From contig CBDDDW010000026.1 in assembly GCA_965226805.1 (NCBI GenBank), positions 186,001-250,000 of the forward strand: a DNA stretch of 64,000 nucleotides. The letters run 5' to 3'. Below the pieces are notes generated by a model. It was not told the origin of the DNA and made no database searches. It saw nothing but the letters and a program-made list of their open reading frames with translations. Within the stretch, counting starts at the first letter, position 1, and every line of letters starts with the position of its first letter. Source of the DNA: CBDDDW01 sp965226805 (GTDB taxonomy: Bacteria > Chloroflexota > Dehalococcoidia > Lucifugimonadales > JAGWBF01). The position numbers and the translations under genes were made by a program. Shown piece after piece: positions 16,017-25,066 of this stretch.

Positions 16017-18083
16017 TTAGCTGAAAAGTGCGGTGGCCTCGAGAAAGACGGGAGCGAATACCAGGGACACTATGGCCATCAGCTTGAGAAGGATGTTTAG
16101 CGAGGGCCCGGACGTGTCTTTGAAGGGGTCGCCCACAACGTCCCCTTCTACTGCAGCCTTGTGGGCGTCCGACCCCTTTCCGCCGTAATGGCCGATCTCG
16201 ATGTACTTCTTGGCATTGTCCCATGCCCCACCAGCGTTGGCCATCGTTATCGCGAGAACTAAGCCCGATCCCACCGCGCCTATCAAGAGACCGCCCAGCG
16301 CCTCTTCGCCCAGGAGGAAGCCCACCGACAGCGGAGCGGCCACCGCCATTAGCCCGGGGATTATCATCTCCCTCAGAGCGCCACGGGTGCTTATATCCAC
16401 GCAACGGACATAGTCGGGACGACCTGTACCTTCCATTATTCCCGGTATTTCCGCAAACTGCCGCCGCACCTCGTTTACTATCGCGAAGGCCGCCCTCCCG
16501 ACTGCCCTCATGGTCATGGCGGAGAAAAGGAAGGGTAGCATGGCTCCTACCAGCAGCCCAGCTAGAGTCGTATGTTTCAGCAGGTTAATCCCGTCCAGCT
16601 CCGCCGTCTGCGCGAAGGCGGCAAGAAGAGCGAGTGCGGTTAGCCCCGCGGAACCAATGGCGAACCCCTTCCCCGTAGCCGCGGTCGTATTGCCCAGAGC
16701 GTCGAGAGCGTCGGTGCGCTGCCGGACCTCCGGCGCCAAGTGCGCCTGCTCGGCTATCCCACCGGCGTTATCGGCCACCGGACCATAGGCGTCGGTAGCC
16801 AGGGTTATGCCCAAGGTGGAGAGCATCCCCACCCCGGCCATTGCTACGCCATAAAACTCCGCCAGCTCGAACGCCGCTAGAATAGCCCCGCTGATTACCA
16901 GAACGGGTACCACTGTGCTTTGCATCCCGGTCGCGATACCGCTGATCATCGTGGTGGCGGCCCCAGTCTGGGCTGCCTCTGCCACGCGCTTGGTCGGGCC
17001 GTAGTCGTATGATGTGTAGAACTCTGTAACAAATCCGATGATGACGCCGGCCCCCAGTCCGGCCACGATCGCCCAGAAGATGTCGAATTCGCTAACGTTT
17101 GGCGCAATCAGACCGTCCAGGTCGAGCCACAGGACCGCGCCCAAGGCGAGCAGCAGCACCAGCACCGACGACGCAAGGATTCCCCGGCGCAGGGCCCAGA
17201 GTAGATCGCCGAAGGTCGCGCGCTCTCCGCTCCTCACCAGGAAAGTACCCAGAATGGAGGCTATTATTCCCGCCCCGGCGATAACGAAAGGCAGAATGAC
17301 CACGCCGCTTTTCCAGCCCTCTCCGTCTATGTCTTTCACCGCGACGGCGGCTAGGGCTATGGCCGCGATGATGGACCCCACATAGGACTCGAAAAGGTCC
17401 GCGCCCATGCCGGCCACGTCCCCTACGTTGTCCCCCACGTTGTCGGCGATCACGGCCGGATTTCTGGGGTCATCCTCAGGGATGCCTGCCTCTATCTTAC
17501 CCACCAGGTCTGCGCCCACATCGGCGGCCTTGGTGAATATCCCTCCGCCTACCCTGGCAAAGAGGGCTATGGAAGAGGCGCCGAAGCCGAATCCTATAAC
17601 GTACTTTATATCCTGGAAGATGACATAAAGGATGATGACGCCCAGCAGACCGACTCCCACCACCGTCATGCCCATTACCGCCCCGCTGGAAAAGGCCACC
17701 CGCAGGGCCGGGTTGAGCCCTCTCATGGCGGCGGCGGCGGTCCGCACGTTGGCGCGTATCGCCACGTTCATACCGATAATCCCGGCTGTGCCTGAGCAGA
17801 TCGTGCCCACAAGGTAGGCTATGGCTGTCCGGGGGACCCAATCGCCGTCAAGGACCAATTCGCTGTCAATTAATAGCCATAGCACCAACGCCATCACCAA
17901 GACGAAGGGCGCAAGAGTCAGATACTCGCGGCGAAGGAAGGCGATGGAGCCTTCCCGGATGGCCGCCCCTATCTCCCTCATCTTGCTGTTCCCCTGGTCG
18001 GCGCTTACCACGTTCCTGGCCACGAAGGCAGCGAAGACAAGGGCTACTCCGCCCATGGCAGCGGCTATGATGATTGGCAACAT
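16017..18083 (-). CDS. hppA: Membrane-bound ion-translocating pyrophosphatase
   Basis: The 688-residue integral membrane protein with about 16 helices hydrolyses pyrophosphate and pumps H+ or Na+ out of the cytoplasm. The catalytic loop has DVGADLVGKIEAGIPEDDPR followed by NPAVIADNVGDNVGDVAGMG, the repeated Asp motifs that bind Mg-PPi. A second Asp-rich site is DAYGPVADNAGGIAEQ. The segment GNTTAATGKG carries Ala where K+-independent enzymes have Lys (GNTTKA), so this is probably the K+-dependent subfamily, which includes Na+ pumps. A single gene with its own promoter; downstream on the same strand are the tRNA genes. Length is normal for the family. Confidence 0.95.
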   Translation of the reverse strand: MLPIIIAAAMGGVALVFAAFVARNVVSADQGNSKMREIGAAIREGSIAFLRREYLTLAPFVLVMALVLWLLIDSELVLDGDWVPRTAIAYLVGTICSGTAGIIGMNVAIRANVRTAAAAMRGLNPALRVAFSSGAVMGMTVVGVGLLGVIILYVIFQDIKYVIGFGFGASSIALFARVGGGIFTKAADVGADLVGKIEAGIPEDDPRNPAVIADNVGDNVGDVAGMGADLFESYVGSIIAAIALAAVAVKDIDGEGWKSGVVILPFVIAGAGIIASILGTFLVRSGERATFGDLLWALRRGILASSVLVLLLALGAVLWLDLDGLIAPNVSEFDIFWAIVAGLGAGVIIGFVTEFYTSYDYGPTKRVAEAAQTGAATTMISGIATGMQSTVVPVLVISGAILAAFELAEFYGVAMAGVGMLSTLGITLATDAYGPVADNAGGIAEQAHLAPEVRQRTDALDALGNTTAATGKGFAIGSAGLTALALLAAFAQTAELDGINLLKHTTLAGLLVGAMLPFLFSAMTMRAVGRAAFAIVNEVRRQFAEIPGIMEGTGRPDYVRCVDISTRGALREMIIPGLMAVAAPLSVGFLLGEEALGGLLIGAVGSGLVLAITMANAGGAWDNAKKYIEIGHYGGKGSDAHKAAVEGDVVGDPFKDTSGPSLNILLKLMAIVSLVFAPVFLEATALFS

Positions 18084-18130
18084 TGAGGTTCTCCGGTACG
18101 CGTCCTGCGTCTAGACGTGAAACATCTGAG

Positions 18131-18159
18131 AAGCTAACATACGCATTGAGGGGTGTCAA
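18131..18159 (-). promoter_or_regulatory. Putative hppA promoter
   Basis: On the minus strand TTGACA (18159-18154) is followed after 17 bp by TAGCTT (18136-18131), about 48 bp before the hppA ATG. The -35 is perfect and the -10 weak. Confidence 0.5.
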
Positions 18160-18216
18160 GGGAGATGTGTAGAGCGCCGCGGGCATACGGCCTGGTCCCG
18201 CTGTGGTATCCAGACT

Positions 18217-18867
18217 CTATCGCTCCGAGATTTCGCCTTGAAAGGAGTTGAGTCGATGCTCCAGATCCCTCTGCCTCAGTGCCATCGTCAAGTCTCCGCG
18301 AGTTCTTTCCAGCACACCGCGCATGGCGTCGGTGGTGCGCCGGAGCCCTCCGGTTACTCCTTCGGGGAAGTCCACAGTAACCAGGATGCTATAAATGTCG
18401 TCCATGGTCTGCATGAGTTCTTCGCACCGTTGGGTCTCATTCCTGCGTAGAGAGTCCAGAATGAAACGCCTTAGCTCGCCTATGACTTCCCCCATGCCGT
18501 TGAGATACGGCGCCATCTCGACGCCAACTTCAGATCGCTGGGGGATACCCGCCCTCGAGATAAGGGACAGCGTTATGGTGGCTTCGCTGTATTCCTTCCT
18601 TGCGTCTACGAGAAATCCCGCGTAGTAAATCTCCGGCCACTCTGCGAGGATTGGCGCCGCCTCTCGGAGCTTGCTGTCGGCCTGGGAGAGCAGGGCTCTG
18701 GCCTCCTCGAACTCCCTCCGGTGAACGGTGCGGATGGTGTTGGCTGAAAGGCGGATCACCTCCCGTGATATCCGTAGCCCCAGCTCCCTGGCCGAATGTT
18801 TCGCCGAGAACTCCTCAACCGCCTTCTCTGTCACCATTGAGATGGCCTCATCTTGCGGGCTCGGCAT
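18217..18867 (-). CDS. Translin-family protein
   Basis: A 216-residue, mostly helical protein that reads as a prokaryotic translin. SREVIRLSANTIRTVHRREF near residues 35-54, DARKEYSEATITLSLI near residue 87, PYLNGMGEVIGELRRFILD near 118, and a C-terminal GGLRRTTDAMRGVLERTRGD. Eukaryotic translin/TRAX binds and cleaves RNA; the role of bacterial copies is not settled, and I assign none. The start ATG at 18867 overlaps the TGA of thiE (TGATG), which implies translational coupling. The frame continues upstream to 19059 inside thiE, but the overlap and the onset of the helical segment favour 18867. Confidence 0.8.
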   Translation of the reverse strand: MPSPQDEAISMVTEKAVEEFSAKHSARELGLRISREVIRLSANTIRTVHRREFEEARALLSQADSKLREAAPILAEWPEIYYAGFLVDARKEYSEATITLSLISRAGIPQRSEVGVEMAPYLNGMGEVIGELRRFILDSLRRNETQRCEELMQTMDDIYSILVTVDFPEGVTGGLRRTTDAMRGVLERTRGDLTMALRQRDLEHRLNSFQGEISER

Positions 18868-19844
18868 CAGGTATTCCCTCCTGCACTGTTGATTATCTCG
18901 ACTAGGCGGCGGGCTGCGTTCTCGGGCTCTGGCGACAACCCCACCGCGCTGGTGACGCATATTGCGTCGGCTCCGGTCCTCGCTACCTGTTCTATGTTCT
19001 CTTCGTTTATGCCCCCTATGGCTACGAGCGGCACGCCCACGTCTTCTTTGACTTGACATAAGAGCTCAGGCCCAGTAGGGGTGCGTGCTCTGATGCTCGC
19101 TTTGGTGGAGGTGGGGTAGACGTTGCCAACTGCCACGTAATCCGCTCCCTGCGATTGGGACTCCAGGCTCTCGGCCAGCGTGTAGTTGGAGCGTCCAATA
19201 AGCTGAACGGGATCGAGCAGCCGGCGCGCTTCCGGTGCGGGTAGGTCTCCTTGACCTACGTGAAGCCCGTGGGCCCCTACCAGAGCGGCCAGGTCAGCAT
19301 GATCGTTGATGATCAGGAGGGCGGCAAACTCATCGCATAGCTGCTTTAATTCCCTCGCCATGACAATGGTCCGGCCCTTTTCCCCCAACTTGTCCCGTAG
19401 CTGGATCATTTTGGTCCCGCCCCTCAGAGCTCCTCGCGCTACTTTCAGCGGGTCACGGCCCATAGTGACTTGTGGGTCGATGATCACGTAAAGGCCACAT
19501 ACGCGTCCTGCCGGCTCTTTCCTCAGGTTGCGTCCGAGCGCTGTCTCCAGCTCATCGAGGGTGAACCTCAGCCGTGACGCCAATCCCTCAGCCTGCACGT
19601 CGAGGAGGCCCTCCGCTTCCAGGATGCGAACGGAGGATTTGGCTTCCGTGATAAGGTGTGGGGCCTGGGCGGTCCACTGTGTTGGACTGGAGTCGATCGA
19701 GACTGGAAGTTGTAGATAGAGCTGATCGAGAGCGCTTTCAAGTCTGTCGTCAAGCTGGAGGCGTTTGGACATTACTCCCAGGGCAAGCAGGGATCCTCGG
19801 AGCCGTTCCAGCTCGCTTTCCGGGAAGACCGAATGCTCCTTCAT
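18867..19844 (-). CDS. thiE: Thiamine-phosphate synthase with N-terminal helical extension
   Basis: The C-terminal part (about residues 116-325) is a ThiE barrel that joins HMP-PP and the thiazole phosphate to thiamine phosphate. Visible blocks are MIQLRDK, LIINDHADLAALVGAHGLHV, GQGDLPAPEAR, GADYVAVGNVYPTSTK and PLVAIGGINEENI. The first ~115 residues (MKEHSVFPESELERL onward) are helical and not part of ThiE; I do not recognise the domain. Total length 325 exceeds the usual ~210. The start ATG overlaps the upstream fmdB-like TGA (ATGA), and its own stop overlaps the translin start, so three genes are coupled. No other thi gene is in the window. Confidence 0.9.
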   Translation of the reverse strand: MKEHSVFPESELERLRGSLLALGVMSKRLQLDDRLESALDQLYLQLPVSIDSSPTQWTAQAPHLITEAKSSVRILEAEGLLDVQAEGLASRLRFTLDELETALGRNLRKEPAGRVCGLYVIIDPQVTMGRDPLKVARGALRGGTKMIQLRDKLGEKGRTIVMARELKQLCDEFAALLIINDHADLAALVGAHGLHVGQGDLPAPEARRLLDPVQLIGRSNYTLAESLESQSQGADYVAVGNVYPTSTKASIRARTPTGPELLCQVKEDVGVPLVAIGGINEENIEQVARTGADAICVTSAVGLSPEPENAARRLVEIINSAGGNT

Positions 19845-20188
19845 ATGTCAAGCTCTTTGGGTAGTTCACCCTCACGCGCCGCGTCGATCTTGTCCCTCAC
19901 TGATTGAGGCATCTCCGCCCCGTACTTCTGGAAGGTCTGCTCAACGCGGCGGCCCACATTTCGTGGGTCCTTATAGTAGTCCAGCGGCGAGGCCCCGGGA
20001 GCAGGAGTGGGGCCGTACTTCTCGTGTAGCGTCTTCAGGGACTTGTGGTAGGTGAAGGAGGATATCAACCTCCGCATCTCCGGCGCTTTGCAATGGTAGC
20101 ACTCAGGGTGCACAGGAGAGTTCATCGATCTGGTGAAGAAGGAAGAGGTCTCCCCGCAGGCGCTACACCGGTATTCATAGACAGGCAT
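19841..20188 (-). CDS. FmdB-type zinc-ribbon protein (1)
   Basis: A 115-residue protein with an N-terminal zinc ribbon: MPVYEYRCSACG and, about 20 residues later, ECYHCKAPEMRRL, giving CxxC...CxxC. MP-x-YEYRC is the FmdB hallmark. The remainder is a charged tail (YGPTPAPGASPLDYYKDPR) without known motif. FmdB proteins are small putative regulators of unproven function. It lies 24 bp downstream of a second FmdB-type gene and overlaps thiE by ATGA. Confidence 0.85.
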   Translation of the reverse strand: MPVYEYRCSACGETSSFFTRSMNSPVHPECYHCKAPEMRRLISSFTYHKSLKTLHEKYGPTPAPGASPLDYYKDPRNVGRRVEQTFQKYGAEMPQSVRDKIDAAREGELPKELDI

Positions 20189-20212
20189 ACGCTTAGTTCC
20201 TCAAAGGGCTAC

Positions 20213-20560
20213 TCATTCCCCGATCTCCCCATCACCATATTCCATGGTGTCGCCCTCGGATTCAAGCTCCTCTACCATCTGGTCGAACTCGGGAGTAACC
20301 TCTTCACCCATCTCCTTTTGCATGCGCCTCATCCATCCGGCCATCTCCCTCGGGTCGTCGTTGTCATCGGGATAGCCGGAGTCTGGGGCCCAGTCCAGGC
20401 TGCTCCCCCATGAGCGACGAAAGGAGAATTTGGAGATGAGTCTCGTCAGGTCCCCGCTGCCGCAGTGCTGGCAAGAGGGGATCGCGTCGCTGGTGAGGCT
20501 CCTCACAAGGACTGTGGACCGTCGCCTACAGTCCTTGCAGCGGTACTCGTATAAAGGCAT
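20213..20560 (-). CDS. FmdB-type zinc-ribbon protein (2)
   Basis: A 115-residue paralogue of the next gene. MPLYEYRCKDCRRR and SCQHCGSGDLTRLISKFSF form the CxxC...CxxC zinc ribbon, followed by an acidic tail (EEVTPEFDQMVEELESEGD). It is the first gene of the leftward operon fmdB-fmdB-thiE-translin. The two FmdB-type proteins have equal length but diverged tails, which suggests a duplication with different partners. Confidence 0.85.
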   Translation of the reverse strand: MPLYEYRCKDCRRRSTVLVRSLTSDAIPSCQHCGSGDLTRLISKFSFRRSWGSSLDWAPDSGYPDDNDDPREMAGWMRRMQKEMGEEVTPEFDQMVEELESEGDTMEYGDGEIGE

Positions 20561-20695
20561 CTATCTGGACTCGATCTCTCGCTAGCGAATTATCGTAAAT
20601 CTTAGCACAATGACGTCCGGCATGACATATACACTGAGGCGCCCCAGGTCGGGCACGAACTATCCAGCCAAGCCCTGTACTGCACTGGCCCGTGC

Positions 20696-21067
20696 CTACC
20701 CAAGCTGGACGGCGTTCAGCATATGCTCGACGGGGCCGATAGCGCCCTTTCTATCCACGTGAACGGCGATCAGATCGATGCGCCACGCCTCAGGGGGGTC
20801 TGGACAGCTTTGAAGATATGTCTCCGCGGTAGCGATTAGCTTTTCCTGCTTCCGGTGTGTTATGGACTCCTGGGGCGCGCCGAAGGTGTAGCTGCGCCGG
20901 GTGCGGACCTCTATGAATGCCATACAGTCCCTGTCCCGAGCGATGATGTCCATTTCTCCCCAGCGGCACCGGAAGTTGGTGGCTACGATTTCGTAACCTC
21001 GAGATTTGAGATATGCCCTGGCGGCCCCTTCGCCGCGGGCCCCTAGCTGGCTTCTGGCGGTCGGCAT
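20696..21067 (-). CDS. YraN/UPF0102 family putative endonuclease
   Basis: A 123-residue protein of the UPF0102 group, with a restriction-endonuclease-like fold. The start has QLGARGEGAARAYLKSRGYE, and the core is WGEMDIIARDRDCMAFIEVR, with the Asp and Glu of a PD-(D/E)xK-type site (Arg instead of Lys in the last position). Length is typical. It lies 147 bp downstream of rnhB on the same strand, a very common pairing in bacteria. The cellular role is not known for certain. Confidence 0.88.
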   Translation of the reverse strand: MPTARSQLGARGEGAARAYLKSRGYEIVATNFRCRWGEMDIIARDRDCMAFIEVRTRRSYTFGAPQESITHRKQEKLIATAETYLQSCPDPPEAWRIDLIAVHVDRKGAIGPVEHMLNAVQLG

Positions 21068-21135
21068 TCCCTCAGCCCTCTCTTGCGCATGACACTCTTC
21101 AGCCTTCTAAGGTGCTATCCGCATTCCAGCCCTCA

Positions 21136-21157
21136 GGGGCAAGGCACGCCTTGCCCC
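21136..21157. terminator. Perfect 10-bp palindrome between rnhB and yraN
   Basis: GGGGCAAGGC-AC-GCCTTGCCCC forms a perfect stem with a 2-nt loop. No T-tract follows on either strand. It may attenuate the rnhB-yraN transcript or be a REP-like element. Confidence 0.45.
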
Positions 21158-21214
21158 TGCAAGTTCCAGTGTGTTCAGTGTCGAGAGTGCCACTGCTGCG
21201 CTGCTTGCACAGCC

Positions 21215-21865
21215 CTATTTCTTAGGGGCACCCGCATCGGGGCGTATCGGCCTGAACGTACGCCGGTGAATCGGGGACGGCCCCCGGAGGGCCAACAGAC
21301 GCAGATGTTGAGCTGTGGCATACCCCTTGTGCTTGGAGAATCCGTAACCGGGGTAGGTGGCGTCCGCCTCCTCCATGAGTCTGTCTCGCGTTACCTTGGC
21401 CACGATGGAGGCGGCCGCGATCGAATAGCAGAGGCTGTCGCCGCGAGGCATGGACTGGAAAGGTATGCCGCATTCAGGAAGCTCCAGGAAATCGATTAGC
21501 AGGTATGAAGGCCGGAGGGGGAGATTGTATATGGCCCGCTTCATCGCCCGGCGGGTTGCCGGGGCGATTCCCCACGAGTCTATCTCCTCGTGAGTGCTCA
21601 TACCGACGCTGAAGGAGGCGGCGTGGGCCTCGATCTCCTCGAGCGCGCTAGCGCGCTGGGTCGGGGTGAGTTTCTTGCTGTCGTCCACGCCGCTAAGCCA
21701 CGACGGGACACACTCGCTGTCACCACTTGAGAAGAGGTGCGCGGGGAAGATCACCGCCGCCGCCACCACCGGACCGGCCAGCGGTCCCCTACCGGCTTCG
21801 TCCACCCCTGCGACGAGTGGGAACCCCTGGCGTTGAAGAGGTCGTTCCAGGTCGAAGGTGGGCAC
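21215..21865 (-). CDS. rnhB: Ribonuclease HII
   Basis: A 216-residue enzyme that removes ribonucleotides from DNA-RNA hybrids. The metal site begins with GVDEAGRGPLAGPVVAAAV (residues ~20-38), followed by GVDDSKKLTPTQR and the late block SIAAASIVAKVTRD, all typical. Start ATG 21865 lies 15 bp after mnmA. The gene belongs to the leftward run cupin, MBL-rhodanese, mnmA, rnhB, yraN. Confidence 0.95.
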   Translation of the reverse strand: MPTFDLERPLQRQGFPLVAGVDEAGRGPLAGPVVAAAVIFPAHLFSSGDSECVPSWLSGVDDSKKLTPTQRASALEEIEAHAASFSVGMSTHEEIDSWGIAPATRRAMKRAIYNLPLRPSYLLIDFLELPECGIPFQSMPRGDSLCYSIAAASIVAKVTRDRLMEEADATYPGYGFSKHKGYATAQHLRLLALRGPSPIHRRTFRPIRPDAGAPKK

Positions 21866-21880
21866 CTCACCCCCCCTGCG

Positions 21881-23008
21881 CTAGACCGTCACCCGGCCTG
21901 AATGCTCTATCGGAGTCTTGCCACTAACTTCCGGGGCCGGAGCGTCCGCGATCCGGCCTCCTCCCAGTACCTCGTCGCCACGGTAGAACACCGCCGCCTG
22001 TCCCGGCGTCACGGCCCGTTGGGCTTGCTTGAAATGGATCAGGACGTCGCCTTCGCGGGGGTAGAGGGTCGCCTCGGTCTCCGGCGACATGTATCGTATC
22101 TTCACCGTGACGCTGGTCCCATCCTCGGGCGCCACACCGGAGACGTAGTTGACCTCCGATGCCCAGAGGGTGTCTCGGAAGAGCGCCTCCTCGGGACCGA
22201 CTGTTACCTGGCCGCTTTCCGCGTCTATCCTCGTAACGTACTGGGGTCGGTCGCCGGCAATTCGCAGTCCGCGCCGCTGCCCCACGGTGAAGTTCTCCAC
22301 GCCCTGGTGCTCGCCCAGGACGTTGCCATCAGCGTCTACGACGTGGCCGGGCCTGGGTTTAAGGTGTTGCTTCAGGAAGGACCGGTAGTCGCCCGATGGA
22401 ATAAAGCAGATGTCCTGGCTATCCGGCTTCTGGCAGTTTGGGAAATCCGCTTCCACGGCCATCCTCCTAATGTCATCCTTGCTGTGCCACCCGACGGGCA
22501 GCAACGTGTGGGCCAGCTCCGCTTGGCCCATCCCATACAGTACGTATGACTGGTCTTTTCGTGAGTCGATACCAGTGAGGAGGTGGAAGCCGCTCGGCCT
22601 GAATGCGACGCGGGCGTAGTGGCCAGTGGCAATGTAATCGGCCTTGAGAAAGCGGGCCCTCTCAAGGAGGAAGCTAAACTTGATCCGGTCGTTACACGCG
22701 ATACAAGGATGAGGTGTCCTCCCCCGTTGATACTCTTCGCAGAAGTAGTCGATGACGAAAGCGCGGAACTCGCGCTGGACGTTGAACACGTAGTGGGGTA
22801 TGTCCAGGCGATTGCACACAAGCCGCGCATCTTCTACGTCGTCTATGGTGCAGCAGCCACGGTAGCTGGAAGCCGCGTCTGCCTGCTCTATGCTATAGAG
22901 CTTCATGGTGACGCCGACAACCTCGTAACCTTCTTGCTTGAGCAGGTAGGCGGCTACCGAGGAGTCCACCCCCCCGCTCATGGCGACTACGACTTTATCC
23001 CTTGCCAA
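21881..23008 (-). CDS. mnmA: tRNA-specific 2-thiouridylase
   Basis: A 375-residue enzyme that thiolates U34 of tRNA for Lys, Glu and Gln. The ATP-PPase loop VVAMSGGVDSSVAAYLL is at residues 7-23. The two catalytic cysteines are seen in HPCIACND (near 103) and SQDICFIPSGDY (near 200). The C-terminal beta barrel has FTVGQRRGL. Length is normal. The gene directly upstream encodes an MBL-fold protein with two rhodanese domains, a plausible sulfur donor, although the donor in most bacteria is IscS with or without a Tus relay. Confidence 0.96.
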   Translation of the reverse strand: MARDKVVVAMSGGVDSSVAAYLLKQEGYEVVGVTMKLYSIEQADAASSYRGCCTIDDVEDARLVCNRLDIPHYVFNVQREFRAFVIDYFCEEYQRGRTPHPCIACNDRIKFSFLLERARFLKADYIATGHYARVAFRPSGFHLLTGIDSRKDQSYVLYGMGQAELAHTLLPVGWHSKDDIRRMAVEADFPNCQKPDSQDICFIPSGDYRSFLKQHLKPRPGHVVDADGNVLGEHQGVENFTVGQRRGLRIAGDRPQYVTRIDAESGQVTVGPEEALFRDTLWASEVNYVSGVAPEDGTSVTVKIRYMSPETEATLYPREGDVLIHFKQAQRAVTPGQAAVFYRGDEVLGGGRIADAPAPEVSGKTPIEHSGRVTV

Positions 23009-23060
23009 ACGTGTGCACCTCCGGGTTACGAGATCGCCCGCACAATACGGCGCGGCAGCA

Positions 23061-24458
23061 TCAAGATTCCTCTACCTCTAGAGGGTACTCGGCCTGTCTC
23101 CAGGTTTCTGTTCCTCCGACCACCAGCGACACGTCCTGGAACCCTTCCCGCTCGAGGATGCTGGCCGCGGTGGCGGCGCGCACTCCCGCTGCGCAGACGG
23201 TGGCGTAGGAGCGGTCTCTGGGCAGTCCGTCCAGGTGTTCCGGTAGCTCACCCAGCTCCACGTGGAGAGCACCAGGTATGTGTCCCAGCCGCCACTCGTG
23301 GTCAAATCGGACATCGAGAGGCGTCGGACTGGCGCCCCGACCTATGGCGGCGTGAAGGTCGTCAATGGACAAGGTCTGGAGCCGTGCCACCGGCAGACGG
23401 GCCTTCTCCCAGGACTCCATGCCACCCTCCAGGTAGCCCTGAAGATCATCATACCCCAGCCTGATCAGCTGGCGGACGATCTCCTCATTGTTGGAAAGGT
23501 CCTCGTTTATCAGGAGGAGGGGCCTGCCCTCCTCCACCAGCCACCCCACCCAGGTGCCAAAGGAGCCGCCGAATGGAACGCAGTAGGCGCCGGGTACATG
23601 AGAGGTGGCGAATTCGGCGGCAGAACGGGCGTCAACGGCTATCTCCCCTGACTGAGCTCGTACCCACACTTCCCGTGGTGCGAGAGGGTACAGTACGGGC
23701 AGTGAGCCCAGGATCCGTGGCCCACGCCGGTTGATGTTCGCCATCCGCTTGTAGTAAGTGGGGAAGGACGGCATGTCGCTTAGGGCCATCTCCAGGAAAT
23801 CGGCTTCGCTGGCGGCTTGAAAGAAGGGATTTGTGAGCCGCTCCTGGCCGATGGTCGACGTGGTGGTGCTGTACCCCGACGGCGTGACGAGGCAAAAGGA
23901 GCCGGCTCCATGGGTAGGGTAGACGGCGACCTCGTCATCGAGAGGCTGGAGCTCCTCTAGTATCGTCCGGTGGAACCAGCGCCCGAGAAACGGGGCCAGC
24001 TGCTTACCCAGCAGGTCGCTGCGGGCAACGCCCCCTACTAGGAGGGCCCCACCGCTGAACAGGCCCTGGGGTCCTCCCCCGGCGGCCGTGTCAGTGACCA
24101 GGAAGGAGATATGCTCGGGAGTATGTCCGGGGGTCGCAATTACCTCCAGGCGGACCTCGCCCAGCTCTATGGATTCGCCCTTTCTCAGGGGCCGGTGGTC
24201 AAACAGGAGCCCTCCAGCGGCGCTGGAACCCACGGTTGCTCCGGTGAGAGCGGCCAGCTCGCGGCTTCCAGAGATGAAGTCGTTGTGCACGTGGGTCTCC
24301 AGGGAGTAGACGATCTCGGCGCCGAGATTCGCCGCTTCCCGAAGGCAGGTGTCCACGTCGCGAAGCGGGTCCACGACGGCGCACACCTTCGCTTCCTCAG
24401 AGCCCACCAAATAGGAAGAGTTTCCCAGGCTCTCGTTGTGGATCTGCTTAATGAACAT
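23061..24458 (-). CDS. MBL-fold hydrolase with two rhodanese domains
   Basis: A 465-residue protein. Residues ~1-230 are a metallo-beta-lactamase domain of the persulfide-dioxygenase type, with THVHNDFISGSRELA near 56-70 and TPGHTPEHISF near 110. Two rhodanese domains follow. The first (about 265-355) lacks an active-site Cys at the expected place (LLLINEDLSN). The second has TVCAAGVRAATAA near residue 438, with a candidate catalytic Cys. The family handles glutathione persulfide or other sulfane sulfur. It lies 52 bp upstream of mnmA, which suggests a link to tRNA thiolation or sulfide detoxification. Confidence 0.88.
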   Translation of the reverse strand: MFIKQIHNESLGNSSYLVGSEEAKVCAVVDPLRDVDTCLREAANLGAEIVYSLETHVHNDFISGSRELAALTGATVGSSAAGGLLFDHRPLRKGESIELGEVRLEVIATPGHTPEHISFLVTDTAAGGGPQGLFSGGALLVGGVARSDLLGKQLAPFLGRWFHRTILEELQPLDDEVAVYPTHGAGSFCLVTPSGYSTTTSTIGQERLTNPFFQAASEADFLEMALSDMPSFPTYYKRMANINRRGPRILGSLPVLYPLAPREVWVRAQSGEIAVDARSAAEFATSHVPGAYCVPFGGSFGTWVGWLVEEGRPLLLINEDLSNNEEIVRQLIRLGYDDLQGYLEGGMESWEKARLPVARLQTLSIDDLHAAIGRGASPTPLDVRFDHEWRLGHIPGALHVELGELPEHLDGLPRDRSYATVCAAGVRAATAASILEREGFQDVSLVVGGTETWRQAEYPLEVEES

Positions 24459-24502
24459 GGCCCCTCCCCAGGTCTACGATGTCAACCAGGCAGCTCGACT
24501 CG

Positions 24503-24868
24503 CTAGTCCTCGAGCTGCTTCGTGGTGCTGTTCTTCAAAGTAATGGTGATGTGGGACATGTACGACTCCTTGCGAGCCCCGTGCCAGTGCTTCTGACCCG
24601 CAGGGATATGGGCGACGTCCCCGACCGACACTTCCCGCTCTTCGCTCTCGGTCGCCACAATGCCTATGCCGGCGGTGATTACCAGGACCTGGTCGCAGGT
24701 GTGAGCATGGAATTTGTTCCTCGATCCCGTGCTGAAGTTGACCACGGCGCAGTTCAGGTCATTCACCAACTCAGGGGGAACCAGGTCCTGCCTGGTCACT
24801 TCCCCTCCCGTGAATAGCGGGTTCACAGCCGCTTCTTCGGGAACTTCGGAGATCCTCGTAATCTTCAT
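24503..24868 (-). CDS. Cupin-domain protein
   Basis: A 121-residue single cupin. KFHAHTCDQVLVITAGIG near residues 53-70 gives the first motif (H-x-H ... Q), and VGDVAHIPAGQKHWHGA near 83-99 gives the second with two His. This is a metal-binding beta barrel; the reaction is unknown. It is the first gene of the leftward operon with the MBL-rhodanese protein and mnmA. A GGAGG-like Shine-Dalgarno precedes ATG 24868. Confidence 0.85.
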   Translation of the reverse strand: MKITRISEVPEEAAVNPLFTGGEVTRQDLVPPELVNDLNCAVVNFSTGSRNKFHAHTCDQVLVITAGIGIVATESEEREVSVGDVAHIPAGQKHWHGARKESYMSHITITLKNSTTKQLED

Positions 24869-25066
24869 GACTCCTCCTTCAACGTAGTCTGTTGGAGAGA
24901 CCGGGTTACTCGTCGATCGACCCAGAATCCACCGGTGCTATGATAATACACCCGTGGCACGCCGTCCATCCTAGGAGCATGCGGCAGTCTATTCAAGTTG
25001 ACATAAGGTCTGGCGGTCTCATTCTAGAGACCCTGCTCACCTGGGGACTCAGCGCCCTTTGTGGGA

